In this document: one piece after another, positions 55,418 to 62,703 of the stretch
How positions within the stretch are numbered: the first letter of the stretch is position 1
How the letters are laid out: every line of letters starts with the position of its first letter
Assembly: GCA_016792845.1 (NCBI GenBank)
Contig: JAEUKH010000028.1
Span: 310,001 to 374,000 of the forward strand
Source of the DNA: Myxococcales bacterium
GTDB lineage: Bacteria > Myxococcota_A > Polyangia > Polyangiales > Ga0077539
Direction of reading: 5' to 3'
Length of the DNA stretch: 64,000 bases
Position numbers and translations under genes: made by a program
Notes under the pieces: model-generated
Told to the model about the DNA's origin: nothing
The model's database searches: none
What the model saw: only the letters and a program-made list of their open reading frames with translations

Positions 55418-55828
55418 GGTGAGGCGATAAGCCGAGTTCTGTCACGCCGCGGTCTTACGATCCGCTGCGGAGACGCTCATTCCTCTGGGGCCGCAGTTGC
55501 CTGCGGTCTCTAGCGACGTACCCGAGAGCATCGGCCGGACTCGAGGCCTCAAGCGCTCTCTTATTTAGTCTTGCTCCGAATGGGGTTTTCCCTGCCACGC
55601 GTGTCACCACGCGCGCGGTGCGCTCTTACCGCACCTTTTCACCCTTACCCTCGGCCGGTCTCCCGGCGGAGGGCGGTTTCTTCTCTGTGGCACTCTCCTG
55701 GGGCTCAACGCCCACTGGCCGTTAGCCAGCATCCTGTCCTGTGGAGCTCGGACTTTCCTCCAGTGGGGGCCCGTGGTTGGGGTACCCGCCACCAGCGAGC
55801 GTCTGCCTTACGCCGTCGCGGCTTCACC
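55418..55828 (-). ncRNA. rnpB: RNase P RNA, class A
   Basis: The catalytic RNA of RNase P, which trims tRNA 5' leaders. On the minus strand, 5' to 3', the universal landmarks are present in order: GGAGGAAAGTCCGAGCTCC (P3/P4 start), GGGTAAGGGTGAAAAGGTGC (specificity domain), CCATTCGGAGCAAGAC, AGAGGAATGAGCG and ACAGAACTCGGCTTA near the 3' end (P4 partner). P1 closes between the two ends (GGTGAAGC with GCCTCACC, one mismatch), which sets the boundaries to within a few bases. It is divergent from the metallopeptidase gene across 64 bp. Confidence 0.95.
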
Positions 55829-55892
55829 TGCCAGACTCTCGCCGACGCTGCAAGCCCTTCACACCGCGCCGCGGGTGTACTCTCTCGGCATC

Positions 55893-57965
55893 GTGCGCGT
55901 CTCGTCGCCTTCACGTCTCGCCTTGGCGGTCACCTTGCTCGTCAGCGCCCGCAGCGCCCGCGCCCAAGACGCCCCCACCCTCCGATGGAGCGACGGCGCG
56001 CGCGACCCGGCCGCCGCGCTCCTGGGCCTCAACCACGACGACGACAACGACGACGGGGTGCCCGACCTCTTCGCCGAGCGCGTGCGCCCCGAAGACGACA
56101 ACGACCTCGTCGCCGTCGAGGTCACCGGCCTCACGACGGGCGCGCTGCGGGTCGACACCGGCGGCGGCGCGCGGGTGCTCGACGGCGAGCGGCTCGGCAC
56201 CCACGCCATCGTGGCGGCTCCCGGCGGGCGCGCGCGCTTCTGGCTCACCGGCGTCGAAGCGAGCCGCACCCGCGACGACAGCTTCGTGGCCGTCGAAGGC
56301 GGCGGCTTCACGCGTCGCGTGGCCCTCACCATCGGCGCCGTGGCGGTGCTCGACGGCGAGAACTCCGTGCGCCTCGGGCATCGCGACGCCGTGGCCGTTT
56401 CGCACGAGATCACCCACAACGCGACGCTCCCGCGCAACGCGCGTTGGGCCCAAGGCTCGCCTGACCGAGAGAACCTCCGCGCCGAGGTGTGGCTGCCGGG
56501 GGTCACGGGTCACGGCACGACGCTCATCGAGGCCTGGGCCACCGAAGTCTCGGCCACCGCGCGGGTCGAGGCCGCGCAGCGTCGCGGCGTGGTGACCTTT
56601 CGCGAGCAGCTCGCGGGGCCAGCGGGTGAGCCCTCGCGCACGGGCTTCGTGCGGCTCGTGGGCGACGACATCGACCTCCGCGCGCCGGGCGTCGAGTCGC
56701 AGACGCTCCTGGTCGCCCTGCGCGATCGCCTGGTGGTGCGTCACTCCGTCGAGGGTGTCGCGGGGAGCCTCAGCACTGACCTCAGGGTGGGCCGTCCGGG
56801 CAACGAAGAGGGGCCTCTCGCGGCGCGTCGCGCGGTGTGGCGGGTGCGGGTCTTGCGGCACCTCGCGGCCGCGGCCGGGGGCCTGCCTGTGGTGGGCGAC
56901 ACCGAGGCCAGGGCGCTTGACATCGGGCGTCGACAGATCACGCTGGCCAACGAAATCTACCTCCAGTGCGGGGTCACCCTCGGGCGTCCTGACGCCGCCG
57001 ACGTCGCCGTGGTCGACCCGCCGCCGCGGGCTGTGCTGTCGGTGAGCGATGACCACGGGCTGCACGCAGAGGGGGGCACGGTGCGCCTGCGGGTCAACGG
57101 TCGCAACCTCGCGCCGGTGGCGGTGCCGCCGCAGAGCGACGCCGTGAGCACCGCGCTGGCCCTCGCGAGGGCCCTCGAAGCGAGCGGGTTTCGCGCGGTG
57201 GTGAGCGTCAACGCGATGACCGACTACGGCGCCGATCACAGCGCCGACGTGGTGGTGCGCGACGCCCGGGGCGCGCTGGCGAACCTGGGCCCGCAGGGAG
57301 CCGCGCCGCTCAGCACCGACCGATCGCAGCGGATCGACATCGGTCAGGTCGACCTCCGCGACGGGCTCACCGAGTTCAACAACCTCAGCTCGACCGCGGG
57401 CACCCTCGAAGAGCGGAGCCTCTTGCGGGCGCTCCTCGACGACGACCCGACCACCATCGAGATCGTGTTGATCAACCGCTTCGGCCGCGGCTCACGCATC
57501 GGCGAGGCCTTCGTCGAGGGCGACGGCGGCGCGCTGGTCAACGCGCTCCTGCTCGATCGCACAGGCATCGCGGCCGAGCGCGAGGCGTGGACGCAGGCTC
57601 ACGAGGCCGGGCACATCTTTCTCAACGAGCCGTGGCACCCCGACAACCTCGGCCCCGACCGCCCGTGGCTCTTGATGGACTCTGACGCGAGCCTCGGCGC
57701 TGTCACGGGCCCCAAGCGGCTCACCGTCGAAGAGTGCGCCCACCTCCGCGAACGCTCTGGGCCCGGGGCGCCGGTCGCGCTCTTGCGCCGCTTCGACCCG
57801 CGCGCCGTTTCAGGCCGCGCCCCGCGCTATGTTGCGTGGCCCGAAGCGCCGCTCTGGCCTCACGCCGCGCCCGCGGTTGAAGGCGCGCCGGGCGCCGCGA
57901 CGCGCCCCGAGCCGCCGACGCCGCGCGAGGCATCGGCCCTGGGCTTCGGCCTCGTGCGAGACTGA
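55893..57965 (+). CDS. Putative secreted metallopeptidase with HEAGH site
   Basis: A 690-residue protein not assigned to a named family. The GTG at 55893 begins a signal peptide (VSSPSRLALAVTLLVSARSARAQ). Residues about 45-65 form an Asp-rich calcium-type loop (LNHDDDNDDGVPDLF). The middle part is beta-rich. Near 570 lies AHEAGHIFLNEPWHPDN, a zinc site HExxH with a His ten residues after the second His, close to the metzincin spacing but lacking the usual Gly. Function inferred only from the motif. The upstream region overlaps rnpB's promoter region and contains no other gene. Confidence 0.65.
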   Translation: MRVSSPSRLALAVTLLVSARSARAQDAPTLRWSDGARDPAAALLGLNHDDDNDDGVPDLFAERVRPEDDNDLVAVEVTGLTTGALRVDTGGGARVLDGERLGTHAIVAAPGGRARFWLTGVEASRTRDDSFVAVEGGGFTRRVALTIGAVAVLDGENSVRLGHRDAVAVSHEITHNATLPRNARWAQGSPDRENLRAEVWLPGVTGHGTTLIEAWATEVSATARVEAAQRRGVVTFREQLAGPAGEPSRTGFVRLVGDDIDLRAPGVESQTLLVALRDRLVVRHSVEGVAGSLSTDLRVGRPGNEEGPLAARRAVWRVRVLRHLAAAAGGLPVVGDTEARALDIGRRQITLANEIYLQCGVTLGRPDAADVAVVDPPPRAVLSVSDDHGLHAEGGTVRLRVNGRNLAPVAVPPQSDAVSTALALARALEASGFRAVVSVNAMTDYGADHSADVVVRDARGALANLGPQGAAPLSTDRSQRIDIGQVDLRDGLTEFNNLSSTAGTLEERSLLRALLDDDPTTIEIVLINRFGRGSRIGEAFVEGDGGALVNALLLDRTGIAAEREAWTQAHEAGHIFLNEPWHPDNLGPDRPWLLMDSDASLGAVTGPKRLTVEECAHLRERSGPGAPVALLRRFDPRAVSGRAPRYVAWPEAPLWPHAAPAVEGAPGAATRPEPPTPREASALGFGLVRD

Positions 57966-57970
57966 AGCGA

Positions 57971-59707
57971 TCAGGGCATGCCGAGCTGTCGGGTGCGCAG
58001 AAAGGCCCAAGCGCTCTGTGCGAAATTCGTCGGCACGACGTGCCCGTCGCCGTCGCGGAGCACCGTCTGAAAGGTCGACCCGCGGGCCGTGAGGCGGTCT
58101 TCGAGGATGCAGCTGTAGTAGACCGACACGAGCGGGTCGCGGGTGCCGTGGGTGATGTACGCCGCGGGGCGGTTGCCCGTGAGCCCCACCGCCGTCGGGA
58201 GATCAGGCCCGGTGCACGCGCAGTAGCCTGAGCGGGTCCGGAGCTGCGCGCAGGTGGTGCCGGCGCCCTGAAAGCGGCAGGTCGTCGTGCGCGGGCAGTT
58301 GACGATGCCGCCCGAGCTGCTCGCATACGCGGCGATCCGGTCGCGGAAGAGCTGCGCGACGAAGTGGGCCATGAACGCGCCGTTCGAGTGCCCCGCGGCG
58401 TAAACGCGCTGGGGGTCGACGCCGTACGCGCGCCGCGCCTCGGCGATGATGGCGCGGGTCAAGACGAGGTCTTGGTTGCGGTCGGGGTCGGTGTTGGGCG
58501 CGGTCTCCCAATAGGTCTCGGCGTCGACGTGATCGAAGTCGCCGAAGGGGAGCCAGCGCGAGGTCGGCGCGACGACGATGACGTTGTCGGTGCTGGCCAG
58601 GGCCGCGGCGTTGGCCTCGGTCATGATGACGTTGCCGTCGCCGTTGGTGCCGTGAAAGAGAATGAGCAAGGCGGGGTTCGGCTGCGGCGTCGAGGGCACC
58701 GCCAGCACCATCGAGCGCCGCTCACCAAGCACCGTGAGGTTGGCCGTGAAGCGCCCTCCCCGGTTGGGGAAGGTGCCCGAGTACATCACCGGGTCGCTCG
58801 GCGCCTGGACGTCATTGCCGGTGTCTCTCGGCCCTGTGTCAAAGCCGACGTCATTGCCGGTGTCTCTCGGCCCTGTGTCGAAACCCACGTCGTTGCCGGT
58901 ATCGCGCGGCCCAGTGTCAAAGCCCACATCGTTGCCGGTATCGCGCGGCCCAGTGTCAAAGCCGACGTCGTTGCCGGTATCGCGCGGCCCCGCGTCGAAG
59001 CCCACATCGTTGCCGGTATCGCGCGGCCCCGCGTCGAAGCCCACATCGTTGCCCGTGTCGCGCGGCCCTGTGTCGAAGCCGACGTCGTTGCCGGTATCGC
59101 GTGGCCCAGTGTCGAAACCGACGTCGTTGCCGGTATCGCGCGGCCCGGTGTCGAAACCGACGTCGTTGCCGGTATCGCGCGGCCCGGTGTCAAAGCCGAC
59201 GTCGCGCGGCCCCGTGTCAAAGCCTACATCGTTGCTGGTATCGCGCGGCCCGGTGTCAAAGCCGACGTCGCGCGGCCCTGCGTCAAAGCCGACGTCGCGC
59301 GGCCCTGCGTCGAAGCCGACGTCGTTGCCCGTGTCGCGCGGCCCTGCATCAACCGCGACATCGGGCGCGAGGCCGAGGTCGAGGCTGATGGCGCCCGCGT
59401 CCGCATCGCCCGCGTCGGCATCGCCCGCGTCGGCATCGCCCGCATCTCGCGCGTCAGCATCGCCCGCGTCGGCGGCGTCAACCATGAGCTGATCCGTGAG
59501 GGGCGCCACGTCGCTGCCGTCAGCGCGGTCTTCGGCCGCACCGCGGTCTGACACCACCGCGTCGACCACGAGGATGTCGGCCAACGCAGCGTCGACGGCG
59601 ACGTCGTCGCGCGAAGCGTCGGAGGTGTCGGTAGCGTCTTCGCCGCAGCCAGAGACGCAAATTCCGATGACCCAGAGGGTCGCCCAACGGCGTGACCAAG
59701 CGTGCAT
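57971..59707 (-). CDS. Esterase lipoprotein (PHB depolymerase/feruloyl esterase type) with long repeat linker
   Basis: A 578-residue lipoprotein (lipobox VSGC, start ATG 59707). An acidic D/A linker (about 22-115) is followed by about fourteen copies of VGFDTGPRD with TGND spacers (about 120-300). The C-terminal alpha/beta-hydrolase domain (about 305-578) shows HGTNGDG (oxyanion region), GHSNGAFMAHF (nucleophile Ser), THGTRDPLVS (Asp) and DGDGHVVP (His). Cysteines near GGIVNC and CRFQG may pair. It likely cleaves a polyester or feruloyl-type ester outside the cell, held away from the membrane by the repeat stalk. It is divergent from the YqiJ-like gene. Confidence 0.83.
   Translation of the reverse strand: MHAWSRRWATLWVIGICVSGCGEDATDTSDASRDDVAVDAALADILVVDAVVSDRGAAEDRADGSDVAPLTDQLMVDAADAGDADARDAGDADAGDADAGDADAGAISLDLGLAPDVAVDAGPRDTGNDVGFDAGPRDVGFDAGPRDVGFDTGPRDTSNDVGFDTGPRDVGFDTGPRDTGNDVGFDTGPRDTGNDVGFDTGPRDTGNDVGFDTGPRDTGNDVGFDAGPRDTGNDVGFDAGPRDTGNDVGFDTGPRDTGNDVGFDTGPRDTGNDVGFDTGPRDTGNDVGFDTGPRDTGNDVQAPSDPVMYSGTFPNRGGRFTANLTVLGERRSMVLAVPSTPQPNPALLILFHGTNGDGNVIMTEANAAALASTDNVIVVAPTSRWLPFGDFDHVDAETYWETAPNTDPDRNQDLVLTRAIIAEARRAYGVDPQRVYAAGHSNGAFMAHFVAQLFRDRIAAYASSSGGIVNCPRTTTCRFQGAGTTCAQLRTRSGYCACTGPDLPTAVGLTGNRPAAYITHGTRDPLVSVYYSCILEDRLTARGSTFQTVLRDGDGHVVPTNFAQSAWAFLRTRQLGMP
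58811..59350 (-). repeat. 39/27-bp tandem repeat coding VGFDxGPRD units
   Basis: About fourteen imperfect direct repeats in the esterase lipoprotein gene, in a long form (13 codons) and a short form (9 codons, lacking the TGND spacer). Units vary synonymously (TCTCGG against TCGCGCGG), which points to a functional linker kept by selection. It is a coding tandem array, not CRISPR. Confidence 0.85.
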
Positions 59708-59816
59708 GGAGAGCCTCAGCATAACAGGAAATTTCACCGCTCGGGTCGTCGGCCCCGAGGCCTCGACCGATTCGATGGGCGAGGCGTCGGCCGAAGCGGT
59801 GGTAGGGTTCGTCGCG

Positions 59817-60596
59817 ATGCGATCGCTCGTTGAGGTGATCGGGGCCTTTCCGTCGCTGGTGTTCACGGTGGGCCTCGGCGTCATGATGGTCTATTGGCTC
59901 TCGGTCTTGGCCGGGCTCGCCGACCTCGACGGCCTCGGGGGCGCTGAGCACGGCGTCGAAGGCGTGGCCAAAGGGGTCATCGAAGGGCTCGACGGCGCGC
60001 ACGCGGGGCTCGCCGACGGCGCCGCAGAGGGCCTCGCGGGCTCGACGCCGGGCTGGTTCGAGGCGCTCGGCGGTGTGGGGCTCCGCGCCGTGCCCGTGAC
60101 CGTGCGTATCACCCTGGTGACGATCTTCGCGTGGCTGCTCTCGGTGCTCGGCGGCCTGTCGTTGGCCCACGCCGGGGTGCGCCACCCCGTGCTCTCGGTG
60201 GCGTTGTTTGTGTTCTCGCTCCTGGCCGCCATCCCGCTGAGCGCGTGGGTCTCGCGGCCCTTGGGCGTCGTGTTCGTGACCCGCCACGCGCCGCGCAGAG
60301 AGACCCTGGTAGGCCGCGAGGGCGCCCTCAACACGGGCCGTGTTGACCACCGATTCGGGCAGATTTTGATCGACGACGGAGGCGCCGGGCTCGTAGTCGA
60401 GGCGCGCTACGAGGGCGACGTCACGCTCCAGCGCGGCGACCGCGTGCTCATCGTCCGGTGGGACGCGCAGCGCGAGGCCGCGGTGATCGAACCCCTCGAC
60501 CGCTTCGCCAAGGTGCGGCTCTCAAGCGATGACCTGGCCGCCGAGGCCGAGCGCGAGCCGTCACAGCCCGCGGCGCAAACGCGCGCGAAGTCGTAA
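59817..60596 (+). CDS. YqiJ/DUF1449-like membrane protein with NfeD-type OB fold
   Basis: A 259-residue protein. Three transmembrane segments (about 8-34, 85-112 and 117-140) are followed by a soluble beta-barrel (about 165-245; DDGGAGLVVEARYEGDVTLQRGDRVLIVRWD) of the NfeD/OB type. In Escherichia coli the related YqiJ gene is next to the flotillin YqiK; the same order occurs here, which supports the assignment. It probably organises flotillin-rich membrane domains. ATG 59817 is the start that precedes the first helix. Confidence 0.78.
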   Translation: MRSLVEVIGAFPSLVFTVGLGVMMVYWLSVLAGLADLDGLGGAEHGVEGVAKGVIEGLDGAHAGLADGAAEGLAGSTPGWFEALGGVGLRAVPVTVRITLVTIFAWLLSVLGGLSLAHAGVRHPVLSVALFVFSLLAAIPLSAWVSRPLGVVFVTRHAPRRETLVGREGALNTGRVDHRFGQILIDDGGAGLVVEARYEGDVTLQRGDRVLIVRWDAQREAAVIEPLDRFAKVRLSSDDLAAEAEREPSQPAAQTRAKS

Positions 60597-60765
60597 CTTG
60601 GTAGATTCAGTGTCGTAGGGCCCGCCGCGTCTGTTAGCGTTGTCGGGGCGTCGGGCGGTGGGGCTTCAGGCCGGTGCGGCCCGAGGCAACATGCCGAGGG
60701 CGGTCACGCAGGTCGTGAGCCCGCAGGTCGCCCACGCGCAGCGCGCAGGGAGGAAGGGTTCGGAG

Positions 60766-62694
60766 TTGGAACAGTTGATCCCCATTCTGGTCGCAGTTGG
60801 CGCCTTGGCGGTGCTGGTGTTCGGCATCCTCGCGGTGCTGGCGCGGTTTTATCGTCAGGTCGATCAGGGCAAGGCTCTGATCGTCAACACACTCAAGAGC
60901 GAGCCCGTGGTGACCTTCACGGGGGCCGTGGTCTACCCGATCATTCACCGCGCCGAGGTGATGGACATCTCGGTCAAGACCATCGACATCGACCGCCGCG
61001 GCAAAGACGGGTTGATCTGCAAAGACAACATCCGCGCCGACATCAAGGTCACCTTCTTCGTGCGCGTCAACAAGACGCAAGAAGATGTGCTGAAGGTCGC
61101 GCAGTCGATCGGCTGTGACCGCGCCAGCGACGCGGCCACCATCGAGCGGCTCTTCGAAGCGAAGTTCGCCGAGGCCCTCAAGACCGTCGGCAAGCGGCTC
61201 AACTTCGAAGACCTCTACAAAGAGCGCGATCACTTCAAAGACGCCATCATTGAGGTCATCGGCAAAGACCTCAACGGCTTCGTGATGGACGACTGCGCCA
61301 TCGACTACCTCGAGCAGACCCCCGTCGAGTCGCTCGATCAGAACAACATCATGGACTCTGAGGGCATCCGCAAGATCACGAGCCTCACCGTGACGCAGAA
61401 CCTCCAGACCAACGAGCTGCGCCAGAAGGAGCGCATGGAGAAGGGCTCGCAGAACCTCGCGGGCGACGAGGCCATCTTTCGCTTCGAGCAGAAGCGCGCC
61501 GAGGCCGAGGCGCGGAAGCAGAAAGAGATCGCCATCGCCCGCGCCCGCGAAGAGAACGACGCCGCGCGCATCGCCAACGAAGAGCAGAAGCGCACCGTGC
61601 TCGCCCAAGAGAAGAACGCCGAAGAGACCATGGTCGCCCAACAGGCCCGCGAGCGCGCCGTGCTCGTGGCCATGAAGAACAAAGAGCGCGAGGTCGCCGT
61701 CGAGGCCGAGCGCGTCGAGCGCGCGCGCCAGCTCGAAGCGTCGAACCGTGAGAGCGACGTGCTCGCGCAGAAGATCGCGCGCGACGCCGAGATCGAGCGC
61801 CAGCGCCGCGAAATCGCCGACGTCGTGCGGAGCCGCATCGTCGTCGACAAGACCGTGGCCGAAGAGGAGGAGCGCATCAAAGACGTGCGCGCCCTCGCCG
61901 AGAGCAATCGTCAGCGCGAGGCCATCCGCATCGCGGCCGAGGCCGACGCGTTGCAGCACCTCGTGAAGCAAGTGAAGGCCGCCGAGGCCGCCGAAGAGGT
62001 GGCCAAATCGCAAGCCCGGCAGCGCATCATCTCGGCCGACGCCGACCTCGAATCGGCCGACAAGCTCGCCCGCGCCAAGGTGCGCGCCGCCGAGGGCGTG
62101 CAGGCCGAGACCGCCGCCAAGGGGCTCGCCGAGGTGCGGGTGAAAGAGGCAGCCGCCGCGGCCATCGAGAAGCAAGGGCTCGTCGAGGCCAAGGTGCAGC
62201 TCGAGAAGATGCGCGCCGAGGCCGCGGGCCTTGAGCAGCAAGGCGTCGCCCGCGCCAAGGTGCGCGAGGCCGAGGCCCACGCCCTCGAACAGACCGGGCT
62301 CGCAGAGGCGTCGTCGGTGCGCGCCAAGATGAGCGCCGAGGCCACCGGGCTCGCAGAGAAGGCCGACGCGATGAAGGCCCTCGACGCGGTGAGCCGCCAG
62401 CACGAAGAGTTCAGGCTCCAGCTCGAGCAGCAGCGGGTGATCGCGCTCGAGACCATCCGCGCCAAGAAGGATGTCGCGGGGGTGCAGGCCGAGGTGCTCG
62501 CGGCGGCCTTTGAGAAGGCGAAGATCAACATCGTGGGCGGCGACGGGCAGTTCTTCCAGCGCTTCATGCAGGCCGTGACCCTCGGCCAGAGCATCGACGG
62601 CGCGGTCGACCAGAGCGAGGTGCTGAAATCGCTCGCGGGTCAGCTCGCCAACCTCCCCAGCAAGTCGACCGACGACCCTTCGACCAAGGGCTGA
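60766..62694 (+). CDS. Flotillin-family (YqiK-like) SPFH protein
   Basis: A 642-residue flotillin. An N-terminal membrane helix (about 5-28) leads to the SPFH domain (about 30-215; FYRQVDQGKALIVNTL, DISVKTIDIDRR) and a very long charged coiled coil (about 225-560) with repeats rich in REAE, AKV and EQQ that oligomerises in functional membrane microdomains. The start is a TTG at 60766, placed by a strong GGAGGAAGGG ribosome-binding sequence at 60749-60758; an upstream ATG (60691) lacks one. It follows the YqiJ-like gene and precedes a DUF3686-type protein. Confidence 0.88.
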   Translation: MEQLIPILVAVGALAVLVFGILAVLARFYRQVDQGKALIVNTLKSEPVVTFTGAVVYPIIHRAEVMDISVKTIDIDRRGKDGLICKDNIRADIKVTFFVRVNKTQEDVLKVAQSIGCDRASDAATIERLFEAKFAEALKTVGKRLNFEDLYKERDHFKDAIIEVIGKDLNGFVMDDCAIDYLEQTPVESLDQNNIMDSEGIRKITSLTVTQNLQTNELRQKERMEKGSQNLAGDEAIFRFEQKRAEAEARKQKEIAIARAREENDAARIANEEQKRTVLAQEKNAEETMVAQQARERAVLVAMKNKEREVAVEAERVERARQLEASNRESDVLAQKIARDAEIERQRREIADVVRSRIVVDKTVAEEEERIKDVRALAESNRQREAIRIAAEADALQHLVKQVKAAEAAEEVAKSQARQRIISADADLESADKLARAKVRAAEGVQAETAAKGLAEVRVKEAAAAAIEKQGLVEAKVQLEKMRAEAAGLEQQGVARAKVREAEAHALEQTGLAEASSVRAKMSAEATGLAEKADAMKALDAVSRQHEEFRLQLEQQRVIALETIRAKKDVAGVQAEVLAAAFEKAKINIVGGDGQFFQRFMQAVTLGQSIDGAVDQSEVLKSLAGQLANLPSKSTDDPSTKG

Positions 62695-62703
62695 TCTCAC
62701 ATC

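Noticed and set aside
55571..56464. A 297-codon plus-strand open frame across rnpB
   Set aside because: It overlaps the conserved RNase P RNA on the other strand and changes frame relative to the real metallopeptidase.
58811..59350. A CRISPR-like direct-repeat array
   Set aside because: Repeats are contiguous, in frame, vary synonymously and have no unique spacers; they encode a protein stalk.
60634..62700. A 688-codon open frame opposite the flotillin gene
   Set aside because: It is a shadow of the flotillin coiled coil (Lys/Glu codons read backward as Leu/Ala/Gly); it has no family features.
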